Source: Sulfurimonas sp.
GTDB taxonomy: Bacteria; Campylobacterota; Campylobacteria; Campylobacterales; Sulfurimonadaceae
Length of the DNA: 62,022 bases
Direction: 5' to 3'
Assembly: GCA_021648405.1 (NCBI GenBank)
Contig: JAKISX010000003.1
Location: 1-62,022 of the forward strand
Shown here: positions 27,893 through 38,283 of the stretch, in pieces
How positions within the stretch are numbered: position 1 is the first letter of the stretch
How the letters are laid out: every line of letters starts with the position of its first letter
The notes under the pieces: model-generated
What the model saw: only the letters and a program-made list of their open reading frames with translations
Database searches by the model: none
Told to the model about the DNA's origin: nothing
Program-made: the position numbers and the translations under genes

Positions 27893-29058
27893 TAGTTTAT
27901 TTCCTTAATTTTATCTATCACTTTATCTAAGTTTATTATTTGTTCAACCATTGATGGTGGTAATTTTTCACATGCTATAAATGCTTCGTAAATCTCATTT
28001 GGTTCAACATATTGAACATGGTGCACATACTTAAACAATTCTTTTTGATGAAAAAAATGTTTGCCTGTAATTATTTGACATCCAAAAAAAGCAGGTTCAA
28101 GTGGATTGTGTCCACCTACATCAGCCTTAAAAGCTCCACCTAAAACTGCTATATCACTTATGGCATAAATATTATTTAATTCACCCATAGCATCTACTAA
28201 AATCAAGTCTGCATCAAAATTTGCTTTATCTGAAAACTTTGATAAATTCAAAGAATTATCTTTGGCATATTTTTGCATCAACTCATAAACATTACCAAAT
28301 CTCTCAGGATGCCTAGGCACTATTATGAGTTTAGAATCTTTTTCTTTTTTATACTTTATAAACGCTTTTAAGATTGATTCTTCTTCACCTTCATGAGTAC
28401 TTCCTGCTACTATTGTCTTAGTGTGAGGTTTTTGATACTCATTTGTCTTTTTTATCTTACCAGCGAGTTTAATATTACCAATAACTTCTATATTTCTAGC
28501 ACCCAAAGCTAAAAATCGATTTTTATCAGCATCACTTTGAGCATAAATAACTTCTACATATTTAAGCATTTTTCTATAAAACCAAGCAAATTGCAAATAT
28601 TTTTTTGCACTTTTTTCAGATATTCTAGCATTTAAAAGAATTACCTTTGAGCCTCTTGAGGCAGCTATAACAAATAACATGTACCAAAACTCAGCTTCTA
28701 AAACAACTAAAACTTTTTGCTTACTCATCCAAAATGGTAAGAACATTTCATAAGGTAAATATCTAACCTCTGCATCATATTTTTTAGCTTCTGCTTGACC
28801 CGTATGGGTTATTGTAGTTATTTTTATATCTTCATTTTTTAACCTATCTAAAACGGGTTTTAATGCTCTTGCTTCACCGAGTGAACATACATGAAACCAA
28901 ATACCATTTTTGGTTTTAAATTTTTTGTTTTTTAAAAGGAAAAATCTTGATGGGATTGAGTCTTTATATTTTGGCTTAAACGACAGAAAAATCAAAAGTG
29001 GCAATGCTATAACATATAGCATTACACTTAAAATGAAATATAAAAAAGTAAAAGGCAA
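27892..29058 (-). CDS. waaA: 3-deoxy-D-manno-octulosonic acid transferase
   Basis: WFHVCSLGEARALKPVLDRL, GSTHEGEEESIL, IVPRHPERF, GGAFKADVGGHNPLEPAFFG. Confidence 0.93.
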   Translation of the reverse strand: MPFTFLYFILSVMLYVIALPLLIFLSFKPKYKDSIPSRFFLLKNKKFKTKNGIWFHVCSLGEARALKPVLDRLKNEDIKITTITHTGQAEAKKYDAEVRYLPYEMFLPFWMSKQKVLVVLEAEFWYMLFVIAASRGSKVILLNARISEKSAKKYLQFAWFYRKMLKYVEVIYAQSDADKNRFLALGARNIEVIGNIKLAGKIKKTNEYQKPHTKTIVAGSTHEGEEESILKAFIKYKKEKDSKLIIVPRHPERFGNVYELMQKYAKDNSLNLSKFSDKANFDADLILVDAMGELNNIYAISDIAVLGGAFKADVGGHNPLEPAFFGCQIITGKHFFHQKELFKYVHHVQYVEPNEIYEAFIACEKLPPSMVEQIINLDKVIDKIKEIN

Positions 29059-29062
29059 AGCC

Positions 29063-29776
29063 CTACTCTTGAGTTAAATCCACATAAAGGATACGCCCAC
29101 AATGTGGACAGTTTGTAATATCTTCAGCTTTGATAACATCAGCATAAACTTTATCACCAATAGTCATATTACACCCTCTACATGCTTGTTCTTCAACTTT
29201 AACAACAGTTGTATTTTTAGCCCAACGACGAATTTTTTGATAAAAAGTTAAACCTTTTTGATTTACATTACTCAAAAGTTTTTCTTTTTTAATAAAAACT
29301 TGTTGTCTAGCTTCGTTTATCATCTTTAATTTTTCATCAACTTCAGTTTTTACTATCTCTAAATTTGACTCAACATCTACTAAAGATTCTTTTGCAGCTT
29401 CAATTTGCTCTTTTTTATTGCTAACAATTTTTTCTAAACGTTCAATCTCTTCATTTGCAAAAGTAACTTGCTCTTTTGCAATCTCTTCTTCAAGCTGAAG
29501 CGATTTCATCTCACGCTCAGTTTTTATATCTTTACTTTTTTTAGAGTTATCTTCAAGTTTTTGAGAAAGTTCTGCTAGATGAAGTTCATTTTTAGATTTT
29601 TTAAGCTCTTCTTCTTTAATCTCATTGCTTAAGTTTTCAATATCTTTATCTATACTGTTTTTTTTTGCTACTGCTGCTTCATATTTATAGTTAGCCTCTT
29701 CAATTTGAGGTTCAAAAGCATCAATTTCTTGATCAACTATTGATAGGTCTATAAGTTGTTTTAAGTGCGGATTCAT
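29063..29776 (-). CDS. Coiled-coil zinc-ribbon protein, HP0958-like (start MNPHLKQL)
   Basis: Long coiled coil then EEQACRGCNMTIGDKVYADVIKAEDITNCPHCGRILYV; ORF track start at 29824 is probably too early. Confidence 0.88.
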   Translation of the reverse strand: MNPHLKQLIDLSIVDQEIDAFEPQIEEANYKYEAAVAKKNSIDKDIENLSNEIKEEELKKSKNELHLAELSQKLEDNSKKSKDIKTEREMKSLQLEEEIAKEQVTFANEEIERLEKIVSNKKEQIEAAKESLVDVESNLEIVKTEVDEKLKMINEARQQVFIKKEKLLSNVNQKGLTFYQKIRRWAKNTTVVKVEEQACRGCNMTIGDKVYADVIKAEDITNCPHCGRILYVDLTQE

Positions 29777-29789
29777 TAATCTCCTTCGA

Positions 29790-30512
29790 TTAAATATATG
29801 TAAAAGGGTTCTTTGATGATGCAATTATAGCTTCTAAACCTAAATTTTTCAAATGTTTTTGTAAAATTTCACTAAAAAAGCATTCACTTTCAAAATGTCC
29901 AATATCAATAAGTGATAAATTTATACTTTTTGCTTGCATTGCATCGTGATATTTTATATCTCCAGTTAAGAAGCATTCGGCAGTAATTTCAGGGATTAAA
30001 GAGCACCCTGAACCAGTTGTTAAAACTGCCGTTTTTATAAAGTTTGAGCATTTTACAAATTTTGTATTTTTTAATAAAAATTTTTCTTTTACATTTTGGA
30101 TAAATTTATCAAAATTTTCATTAATGTCAAGATAAATTCCAAATCCATCTTGCTTTATAATCTTATATCCTAAAATTTCTTTTGCTACAAATTCATTCAA
30201 ATGTGTTTTATCAAAGTTAGTATGCATCGCAATATTTGAAATATTTTTTTTTATCATTTTTTGAAGCAAATTTGATGGATATTTATCAAAATTAATTTGC
30301 TTTAAACCACTAAAGATAATTGGATGATGAGTTATTAAAAGCGTATCAACATCTAGTGAATCTATCAACTCATCATCAACATCTATACTTAGTACTATCT
30401 TTTTTATTTCTTGATGAAGCGAACCTACTTGAATTCCTGAATTATCCCACTCTTCTTGTAGTTCAAAGGGAGATATTTCATCAAGTATTTTATATATTTG
30501 GGACAACTTCAT
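29790..30512 (-). CDS. Nif3-like dinuclear metal center protein
   Basis: EEWDNSGIQVG, DTLLITHHPIIFSGLKQI, IAMHTNFD, LIDIGHFESE. Confidence 0.92.
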   Translation of the reverse strand: MKLSQIYKILDEISPFELQEEWDNSGIQVGSLHQEIKKIVLSIDVDDELIDSLDVDTLLITHHPIIFSGLKQINFDKYPSNLLQKMIKKNISNIAMHTNFDKTHLNEFVAKEILGYKIIKQDGFGIYLDINENFDKFIQNVKEKFLLKNTKFVKCSNFIKTAVLTTGSGCSLIPEITAECFLTGDIKYHDAMQAKSINLSLIDIGHFESECFFSEILQKHLKNLGLEAIIASSKNPFTYI

Positions 30513-30514
30513 AT

Positions 30515-31141
30515 CTATTCTTTTTCTAATTTTGCTAACTCTTCTTTTGCCTCTTGAAAATCAGGATTTAACTTTATTGCTTTTTGATACATCTCTTGTG
30601 CTGCTTCTTCATTTTCCATATCTAACATCAAGTTTCCATAGTTGTAGTATGTAACAGGATTTGCATCATTAATGGCTAGAGAATCATTCAAATGTAACTT
30701 AGCGGAAGAAAACTGTTTTTCTTTTCTATAAACAGAAGCTAAAGAATTGTGTACAAATTCATCATTGTTATTTATATCTAGTGAGCGCCTATAATATCTA
30801 ATAGCGTTCATATTATCATCAATACTTGCACTTATATAGCCTAATTTAAACAAAATCTCTGTATCGTTTGGTGCTTTTACATCTGCTTCTATCAAAAATG
30901 CTAAAGATTTTTGAGCATCACCCTCTTCAAAAGCTTCATCTGCTTTTTGAATTAATTCTGATGCACTAAATGGAGAAAATGAGTCCATCCCTTTGTCTTC
31001 ATTATTTGAATCTAAATCTGAATTTTGATTTGAATTTGAATTTTGATTTCCATCCCGACTTTGTAAAGTTTGAATATGTTCAAAAACTTTATATGCAAAA
31101 AAAGCAGATATACCTAACATAATTAACTGTAATGTTGTCAT
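30515..31141 (-). CDS. TPR repeat protein with N-terminal TM segment
   Basis: Tandem TPR motifs; N-terminal hydrophobic helix; Asn/Gln/Asp low-complexity linker. Confidence 0.82.
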   Translation of the reverse strand: MTTLQLIMLGISAFFAYKVFEHIQTLQSRDGNQNSNSNQNSDLDSNNEDKGMDSFSPFSASELIQKADEAFEEGDAQKSLAFLIEADVKAPNDTEILFKLGYISASIDDNMNAIRYYRRSLDINNNDEFVHNSLASVYRKEKQFSSAKLHLNDSLAINDANPVTYYNYGNLMLDMENEEAAQEMYQKAIKLNPDFQEAKEELAKLEKE

Positions 31142-31146
31142 TTTTT

Positions 31147-31983
31147 TTATAACCTTTTGTTTAATAATTTTATCAATTGTAACGGATCAACTTGTACACC
31201 GCTAACTCTAGCAGAAAAATGCAAATGAGGACCTGTTACTCTACCACTTACACCTGAGAGACCAATAATTTGTCCTTTTTTAACTCTCTGGTTCTTTTTA
31301 ACATTAAAACTGCTCATATGGGAATAACCTATATAAATACCCCTACCATGGTCAATTATGACTGAACCACCAGAATAGAATCTGTCTTTGACCAAAACTA
31401 CTACTCCGTCATTACTAGATATAAGAGGAGTTCCAACTTTTGCTCTAAAATCTGTTCCACTATGATAACCACTTAAACTACCGTTATACATTCTAGCATT
31501 ACCAAAATCACTCGTTATTTTAGAATTTAATGGCATTATAAACTTTGTCTTAAGGTATGATTCTTCTGTAAAACTGTTGTAAATACTCATAGCTTCTTTG
31601 TATTCTTTTGCTGCTCTTATTTTATTTGATTTATTTAAAGAAACTTTTCCTTTAGCAACTCTAAGAATCTCTTTTTTGTATTTTCCATCAACTATACGAA
31701 GATTAATTATGTGAAATTTCATTTTGGAACTATTTTCTCTATAATTAACTATTAGTTTTAAATTTTTAGCTTTTTCGTAGTAACTAATAGGGATTAAAAC
31801 AAAATTATTATATATTTTAAATCTTTTTTTATCTATACGCACATGTTTATACTCTATGTTGTCGTTTTTGTCAAACTCAATAAATACAGTTTTTCCATTT
31901 GCAATAGTTGAGCTTGACATATTAAAACCAAAACCACTAAGTGAACATACTAAGACTAATGTTAAAATAAAATACTTCATCAA
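31147..31983 (-). CDS. M23 family peptidase
   Basis: [25 protein letters not shown]...[17 protein letters not shown]...[12 protein letters not shown]. Confidence 0.94.
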   Translation of the reverse strand: MMKYFILTLVLVCSLSGFGFNMSSSTIANGKTVFIEFDKNDNIEYKHVRIDKKRFKIYNNFVLIPISYYEKAKNLKLIVNYRENSSKMKFHIINLRIVDGKYKKEILRVAKGKVSLNKSNKIRAAKEYKEAMSIYNSFTEESYLKTKFIMPLNSKITSDFGNARMYNGSLSGYHSGTDFRAKVGTPLISSNDGVVVLVKDRFYSGGSVIIDHGRGIYIGYSHMSSFNVKKNQRVKKGQIIGLSGVSGRVTGPHLHFSARVSGVQVDPLQLIKLLNKRL

Positions 31984-32432
31984 TAATCTTTCATAGCTCT
32001 TTGTATGTCTCGTTTCATATCTTTTTCTTTTAAATCTTGTCTTTTGTCATGTAATTGTTTACCCTTAGCGATGGCTATTTGAATTTTTACAAGGTTTCTC
32101 GCATTGAAATAAAGTTGAAGCGGGACTATTGTATATCCATCTTTTTCAACTGCTTTTTTCATCTTCACTAATTGTTTTTTATGTAAAAGAAGCTTTCTAC
32201 TGCCACGCTCTTCATGTGTATAATAATGATGTGTAGTCTCCAGCCTTCCAATATGAGCATTAAAAAGAAAAGCTTCACCATTTACAAAACGGATAAAACT
32301 ATCTTTTAAATTTACTCTATTTGCACGAATACCTTTTACTTCACTACCAGCTAAAACCAATCCAGCCTCAAATTTTTCTTCAATAAAATAATCATGATAG
32401 GCTTTTTTATTTTTAGCTACTGTTTCGCCCAT
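31980..32432 (-). CDS. smpB: SsrA-binding protein
   Basis: [50 protein letters not shown]. Confidence 0.98.
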   Translation of the reverse strand: MGETVAKNKKAYHDYFIEEKFEAGLVLAGSEVKGIRANRVNLKDSFIRFVNGEAFLFNAHIGRLETTHHYYTHEERGSRKLLLHKKQLVKMKKAVEKDGYTIVPLQLYFNARNLVKIQIAIAKGKQLHDKRQDLKEKDMKRDIQRAMKDY

Positions 32433-32553
32433 TATTTCTTTTTCCTTGTTTTTATAATTGAACTCTCTGATTAATTATATCTCATAATGCTTAAACATTA
32501 TTTTGCCTAGTTTATAGGGGACATTCCAGTATGAATTTAAGTTACCACTCCAA

Positions 32554-32582
32554 CTAGATTCCGTGTCAAACACGGAATGACG
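32554..32582 (-). repeat. 29-bp palindromic element, copy A
   Basis: Minus strand CGTCA TTCCGTG TTTGA CACGGAA TCTAG; overlaps the 3' end of ispE. Confidence 0.85.
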
Positions 32583-33348
32583 GAATAACCCTAAAAAAAC
32601 TACTACCACTACCACTAAAGTAATAGCCTTCTTTATGATGTTTTTGTAATTTTTTGTACTCTTTTAATGCTGGTGAAAACAGATCATTTGCCTCTTTTGG
32701 CGAAAAAAAATCTAAAACTTCTAAACTCTTAGTTTGCTTTAGCCTCTGAACCTCAGCGTATGAAATTGGATTATAAAAATTTTCTCTGTAAGATATATAA
32801 ACTTTTGGAGTTGAAATTTCAATATTAGGAGTATATATATCAAAATTTAGTAATTGTTCTTCAAACTCTTCTACAATTTCGCCAATTCCACTAACATTAG
32901 CACTGTTATATCCATATATGAAAAATGGAACATCTGCTCCAACTTTTAATCCAATTTGTGCGAGTTCATTTAAAGAAAGCTCTAAATGCAAAACTTCATT
33001 ACACATTTTAAGATAAGTTGCCGCGTCACTACTTCCACCACCAAGTCCTGCGAAAGCTGGGATATTTTTAACTACTTTTATAGCATACCTCTTCATAAGG
33101 TCTTTAAGCGACTCACTTCTTGTATATTCTAATAAATGTATGTATGCTTTGTAAATTGTATTTTGTTCTACTATGCATGAAAAATTACCAATAATTTCAA
33201 AATTTTCATAGTCTTTTGGCTCAAATGATAACTCATCATATAAATTATTTACCCTCATAAAACGAGAAATTATTTCATGATAATTACCTCTGGTTCCTGT
33301 TATTTTTAAAAAAATATTAACTTTAGCATAAGCCCTGTATATCTTCAT
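32566..33348 (-). CDS. ispE: 4-diphosphocytidyl-2-C-methyl-D-erythritol kinase
   Basis: AYAKVNIFLKITG, IPAFAGLGGGSSDAATYL, YFSGSGSSFFRV. Confidence 0.95.
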   Translation of the reverse strand: MKIYRAYAKVNIFLKITGTRGNYHEIISRFMRVNNLYDELSFEPKDYENFEIIGNFSCIVEQNTIYKAYIHLLEYTRSESLKDLMKRYAIKVVKNIPAFAGLGGGSSDAATYLKMCNEVLHLELSLNELAQIGLKVGADVPFFIYGYNSANVSGIGEIVEEFEEQLLNFDIYTPNIEISTPKVYISYRENFYNPISYAEVQRLKQTKSLEVLDFFSPKEANDLFSPALKEYKKLQKHHKEGYYFSGSGSSFFRVIPSFRV

Positions 33349-33351
33349 AAT

Positions 33352-33582
33352 TTATTTTTTAATTATCGCACTTAGTTGTGATAGAGAGTTAACATCAACA
33401 CCTTTTGACGCTGCAATATTTGAATCTTTTATATCCTCTAAAAGTTCATTTCTTATAATCGAGATATCTCTTGGTGCATCAATGCCTAATTTTACAACAC
33501 CCTTTTCTACTGATATGACTTTTATTGTTATATTCTCGCCTATAACTATTGATTCATTAAGTTTTCTTGCTAATACTAACAT
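33352..33582 (-). CDS. csrA: Carbon storage regulator
   Basis: MLVLARKLNESIVIGENITIKVISVEKGVVKLGIDAPRDISI. Confidence 0.98.
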   Translation of the reverse strand: MLVLARKLNESIVIGENITIKVISVEKGVVKLGIDAPRDISIIRNELLEDIKDSNIAASKGVDVNSLSQLSAIIKK

Positions 33583-34400
33583 ACACTTACCTTATTGAGC
33601 TCATATTTTACACTTTTATCATTTATATATATTATTGATATAGTATCACCTGAATCTAACCAGTAATATCCATCATCCTTCGTCTCTAAATCTTCTAAAG
33701 CAAGAACTCTTCCATATTTTAAATTTTGCTGATCTCCATGATAAAAATTTTGTTTCATATTAAGTGATTTTTTAATATCTAGCTGTTTTTCACCATCAAA
33801 TAAGAATTGCCCCTCACTTAATCTTTGTAAAGCACTTAAGCTTCCAAACTCTACTCCAAGCCTGCGTGCTATTATGCTACCTAATGAACGAATATATGTC
33901 CCCTCAGATACTGTAACTTCAAAGGTTACAAATGGGTGAGAATAATTTATCAATTTAGATTTATATATAGTAGAATTTATCTTATTTAACTCAAATTTTA
34001 TTCCCGCTCTTGCCAAATCATAAGCTCGTTTTCCATCAATTCTTTTAGCACTAAAGATAGGTGGTTCATACTCTAAATCACCCTCTAATGATTTAACTAC
34101 TTTTTGCATACTAGTATGTGAGAACTCTTTTATAATATCTACATATTCTATCATCTCTGTATCAAGAGAATCACTCTTTGCGCCTAGCCAAAGTGTAGCA
34201 CGATATGTTTTTGGTGTTTTTGCTAAAAAACGAAATAGTTTTGTATGGGCGCCCATCCCAATAATAAGCGTACCTTGTGCAAATGGGTCTAAGGTTCCTG
34301 AAAAACCAGCTTTTTTTTCACCATATTTTCTTTTTAATCTACTTAAAAAAAAATTAGAGCTTATTCCTGTTGGTTTAAATGCTACAAAAAGTCGATTCAT
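33576..34400 (-). CDS. truB: tRNA pseudouridine(55) synthase
   Basis: KPTGISSNFFLSRLKRKYGEKKAGFSGTLDPFAQGTLIIGMG. Confidence 0.95.
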   Translation of the reverse strand: MNRLFVAFKPTGISSNFFLSRLKRKYGEKKAGFSGTLDPFAQGTLIIGMGAHTKLFRFLAKTPKTYRATLWLGAKSDSLDTEMIEYVDIIKEFSHTSMQKVVKSLEGDLEYEPPIFSAKRIDGKRAYDLARAGIKFELNKINSTIYKSKLINYSHPFVTFEVTVSEGTYIRSLGSIIARRLGVEFGSLSALQRLSEGQFLFDGEKQLDIKKSLNMKQNFYHGDQQNLKYGRVLALEDLETKDDGYYWLDSGDTISIIYINDKSVKYELNKVSVC

Positions 34401-36460
34401 AAGCGTTCTATAAAGGAAGCCAATATATCTTTTTTCGTACCTGCAAAATTTATGTTTAGTTTAAACTCTTTGCCAGACTTGCTAATACCTAAAATTCTAC
34501 CCGTACCAAAAATTTTATGACGAACTAAATCACCTTTTTTAAATGATGTATTTTTAACAACTTTTAAAGAACCTTGACATAACCCAGCTTCATTGAAAAA
34601 TCTTGATTTTTCTAAATCGCTTCTGCGACCCTTATAAAATCTACTAGCAGCATGTGAAAGCGTTAAGGTATCTTTTGCACGAGTAAAAGACACATAACCT
34701 AAGCGACGCTCTTCTTCTAGGTCACTTCCATCACCAGTAAGTGGTAAAAACCCTTCTTCAAGCCCTATAATAAAAATATGGTCAAATTCTAAGCCTTTTG
34801 AAGCATGGATACTCATCATATATATGCTATCGCCCTCCACTTGATCTTGTTCACTTTGAAGCGTTAGCTCATTTAAAAATTCATCTAACCCAGATTCTGG
34901 ATTTTTTGTTATAAAATCACGAAACAAAGCATAAAATTCATCCATGTTTAAAATTCTGTCTGACTCATCTGCTTGACCTTTATATATATCTTTTAGATGA
35001 AAAGTTTCCTCTAATGTATCTATAAAATTGTAGGTGGATTCCTTTACCTTTTTTGCAACTGATTCAATATTTTTTATAAATTGTTTTAAAGTTTTGGCAT
35101 TTTTCTTTCTAACTAATACTTCTAAATCTACAATTTTTGTTGATTTTACAAAGTTAAATATTGATTTTTCAGCGGAGAGTGCTGCTAATTCTAACTTGTT
35201 TATACTAGCTTTTCCTAAACCTCGTTTAGGCTTATTTGCAATACGCTTAAAAGAAAAATCATCATGAAAATTTGTAATAACCCTAATGTAGCTAATAAGA
35301 TCTTTAACTTCAGCTCTATCATAAAATCTTTGTCCGCCAACAAGCTTATAGTTAATTCCTGCACGATTCAACCCATCTTCTATCGAACGAGATAATACAT
35401 TAACGCGGTATAGGACTGCTATATCTTTAGCGTTTACCCCTTTATCCATTAGCTTTGTAATTTTTAGTGCTATTTTTCTTGATTCTTCATTTTCATCTTG
35501 AGAATTTAAAGTAACTACTTCATCTCCACTTCCACGAGTAGGGATTAGTTTTTTGCCAAGGCGTGAACGATTATGTTCAATCAACGCATTTGCTACTTTT
35601 AAAATTGGCTCACGAGAACGATAATTATTTTGAAGCTTAAATGTTTTAGTTCCTGCAAAATCTTCATGAAATTCCATAATATTTCGTATATGAGCTCCAC
35701 GCCAGCCATAGATACTTTGGTCATCATCACCAACTACACATATGTTTGTATGAGTTGTACATAGCTTTTGTAATAATTTTAGCTGAAGCTCATTTGTATC
35801 TTGATACTCATCAACCATGATATATTGATATTTTTGAGATGTTGTTTTTGCTAACTCTGGATTTTGATTTAATAGCTTATATGTGAGTGCAATCAAGTCA
35901 TCAAAATCAACTAAATTGTTCTCATGTAAATAAGCTTCATACTCTTCATAGACTTTAGCAATTTGCTGATAATTAAAAAGCTCAGCTTGTTTATATGCAT
36001 CATCGGGAGTTAAAAGAGAGTTTTTATATCTTGATATTTCACTTGCTATTAATGGCGTAGCAATCTCTGAATTTATTTTTTTAATTATACGCTTTTTATC
36101 ATCAGTATCTATCACAACAAAATTATTTTTTCTATCCATCATGTGAATATTAAATTTTAAAAACAGAAGTCCGAACTTGTGAAATGTACAAAGCAAAGGT
36201 GGGTAACCTTCATTTTGCATCATCGCCGTTGCTCTCTCACGCATCTCTTTTGCAGCTTTGTTTGTAAAAGTAAGTGTAAGTGTGTTTGAAGCGGGAATAC
36301 CAACTCCCTCTATAAGATATGCTAAACGAGATATTATTGTTGTTGTTTTTCCACTTCCTGCCCCTGCCAAAATTAAAACAGGACCCTCAGTTTGCTTGAC
36401 AGCTTCGCTTTGTTCATCATTTAATTTTGCAAATATTTTTTCCATAACTCCACTTATCAT
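34397..36460 (-). CDS. UvrD/Rep-family ATP-dependent helicase
   Basis: GPVLILAGAGSGKTTTI, TFTNKAAKEMRERA, VDEYQDTNELQ, VVGDDDQSIYGWRGA, SIHASKGLEFDHIFI. Confidence 0.97.
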   Translation of the reverse strand: MISGVMEKIFAKLNDEQSEAVKQTEGPVLILAGAGSGKTTTIISRLAYLIEGVGIPASNTLTLTFTNKAAKEMRERATAMMQNEGYPPLLCTFHKFGLLFLKFNIHMMDRKNNFVVIDTDDKKRIIKKINSEIATPLIASEISRYKNSLLTPDDAYKQAELFNYQQIAKVYEEYEAYLHENNLVDFDDLIALTYKLLNQNPELAKTTSQKYQYIMVDEYQDTNELQLKLLQKLCTTHTNICVVGDDDQSIYGWRGAHIRNIMEFHEDFAGTKTFKLQNNYRSREPILKVANALIEHNRSRLGKKLIPTRGSGDEVVTLNSQDENEESRKIALKITKLMDKGVNAKDIAVLYRVNVLSRSIEDGLNRAGINYKLVGGQRFYDRAEVKDLISYIRVITNFHDDFSFKRIANKPKRGLGKASINKLELAALSAEKSIFNFVKSTKIVDLEVLVRKKNAKTLKQFIKNIESVAKKVKESTYNFIDTLEETFHLKDIYKGQADESDRILNMDEFYALFRDFITKNPESGLDEFLNELTLQSEQDQVEGDSIYMMSIHASKGLEFDHIFIIGLEEGFLPLTGDGSDLEEERRLGYVSFTRAKDTLTLSHAASRFYKGRRSDLEKSRFFNEAGLCQGSLKVVKNTSFKKGDLVRHKIFGTGRILGISKSGKEFKLNINFAGTKKDILASFIERL

Positions 36461-36581
36461 AATTAGTATTTTTTAGTAGTTATTCATTATATCAAAAATT
36501 ATCTAAATTATTTTAAAACTATTGCTTTAATTATAATTTTGAGTTATAATCGTACTATTACTTAAACTTATCGGAATTATT

Positions 36582-37484
36582 ATGTTAAAAGATTTTGCTA
36601 AACTACAAACGTTTTTAATGGTTACAAAAGAAAGAAGTTTTTCTAAAGCATCTGCTAAACTAGGAATATCACAACCTGCGGTTACTCAACAAATTAAATT
36701 TATAGAAGACTACTTAGATACTAAAATTGTTCAAAGAAAAAAGAATGGTATTTTGCTAACCAAAGAGGGAGAAGACCTCTATCGTATAGCTAAAAGACTT
36801 GAAAAAGCTATACAAAGCAGTGAAAAAGACTTAATAAATATTATCAATAAAGAGTTTACATTTGTCATTGGCTCATCTAATGCAATTGGGAATTATGTGC
36901 TTCCAAACTATTTAAATGAAATAAAAAAAAGAATCTCTAACGAAGTTCATATGAGCGTAGATAGGTCATGTAGAATAATTGATGAAATTGAAAATAAAAA
37001 AATTGATTTAGGACTTATTGAATCACCAGTGTTTAGAGATGATATAATCTATAGACAATGGATAGAAGATGAGCTTGTGTTTTTTTCAAACCAACCGATT
37101 AAAAAGCACTTAATTGCTGAAGATTTATTAGGATTTAATTGGATTTGTAGAGATGAAAATTCACATACTAGAAAACTAGTTTCTGAAGTTTTTGAAGAGA
37201 TTGGTGTTCAATGTAATAATTTTAATGTACTTAGTGTTATGGAGAGCCCAACTGCTATAAAAGAAGCTATTTTATACTCTGATAAAAATGTAGAAAACCC
37301 ACTTGTGTCTGTTATGAGTCGCCATGTTATTAAAAATGAGGTAGCTAATGGACAACTTTTTGAAGCTAGAATAAAAAACTATAAACTAGAGCGTAATTTT
37401 TATATAGCGTACTCAAAAGATCGCAAACATGATGCATTTGTTGAGAATGTTGTAAATTATCTTTTATCTTTAAATAAAGTATAA
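36582..37484 (+). CDS. LysR-family transcriptional regulator
   Basis: N-terminal HTH FLMVTKERSFSKASAKLGISQPAVTQQIKFIEDYL. Confidence 0.93.
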   Translation: MLKDFAKLQTFLMVTKERSFSKASAKLGISQPAVTQQIKFIEDYLDTKIVQRKKNGILLTKEGEDLYRIAKRLEKAIQSSEKDLINIINKEFTFVIGSSNAIGNYVLPNYLNEIKKRISNEVHMSVDRSCRIIDEIENKKIDLGLIESPVFRDDIIYRQWIEDELVFFSNQPIKKHLIAEDLLGFNWICRDENSHTRKLVSEVFEEIGVQCNNFNVLSVMESPTAIKEAILYSDKNVENPLVSVMSRHVIKNEVANGQLFEARIKNYKLERNFYIAYSKDRKHDAFVENVVNYLLSLNKV

Positions 37485-37493
37485 ACTCGACTT

Positions 37494-37522
37494 CGTCACC
37501 CTGAACTCGATTCAGGGTCTAT
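37494..37522 (+). repeat. 29-bp palindromic element, copy B
   Basis: CGTCA CCCTGAA CTCGA TTCAGGG TCTAT. Confidence 0.85.
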
Positions 37523-37583
37523 TTCTTAATGAAGTATAAACTAGACCCAGTTATCATACCCTCATGGCACAAGCCGCAATAGC

Positions 37584-37833
37584 CTCGTCATAGGAGTTTT
37601 CACTACTTTAGAGTAAACTCTACTCTACTCCGGCTAAACTTTACTTTGTAAAGTTTGCTCGTCATAGGAGTTTTCACTACTTTAGAATAAACTCTACTCT
37701 ACTCCGGCTAAACTTTACTTTGTAAAGTTTGCTCGTCATAGGAGTTTTCACTACTTTAGAGTAAACTCTACTCTACTCCGGCTAAACTTTACTTTGTAAA
37801 GTTTGCTCGTCATAGGAGTTTTCACTACTTTAG
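37584..37833. repeat. 74-bp tandem repeat, 3 full copies plus partial fourth
   Basis: CTCGTCATAGGAGTTTTCACTACTTTAGAGTAAACTCTACTCTACTCCGGCTAAACTTTACTTTGTAAAGTTTG starting at 37584, 37658, 37732; partial at 37806. Confidence 0.97.
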
Positions 37834-38283
37834 AAATTTTGAATTCTCTGGGTTTGTTAAAAATGAATTCATAGAATTTTTTATCCCTTTTTCTTTTATT
37901 TCATTTTTTATCTCTTTTATCTCTTTCTTATATATTGCTAAATTTATTAAAACTGGTGTTTCATCTATTATTATTTGCATTATACTTAACAATGGTACTG
38001 TTACTAACGAACCAAAATTATCAGTTCCAAATCCAGCTTCAAAAACTAAATATTCATCGTCTATTCGTGCTGTTTCAAAAGTATAGCCAGCTAAAAAGAA
38101 AAGCGTCATTTGGTGAAATTGATTTTGTATATCCTCTGGAAGCTCTGGGGAGAACTCAACATCTTTGATTTTACATAATATACCAAAATTTTGCTCTTTT
38201 GAGAAAAAATGTAAAATCATATCTTGCATATTTTTTTGCATCACATTTGCAAAATCTGAGTCTTTGATTATATTATCTAACAA
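37825..38283 (-). CDS. Hypothetical protein
   Basis: 152 aa ORF abutting/overlapping the class IV aminotransferase gene; no domain recognised. Confidence 0.7.
   Translation of the reverse strand: MLDNIIKDSDFANVMQKNMQDMILHFFSKEQNFGILCKIKDVEFSPELPEDIQNQFHQMTLFFLAGYTFETARIDDEYLVFEAGFGTDNFGSLVTVPLLSIMQIIIDETPVLINLAIYKKEIKEIKNEIKEKGIKNSMNSFLTNPENSKFLK

Noticed and set aside
37584-37833. Possible CRISPR array
   Set aside because: Repeats are contiguous 74-bp tandem units without unique spacers, and no cas genes are nearby
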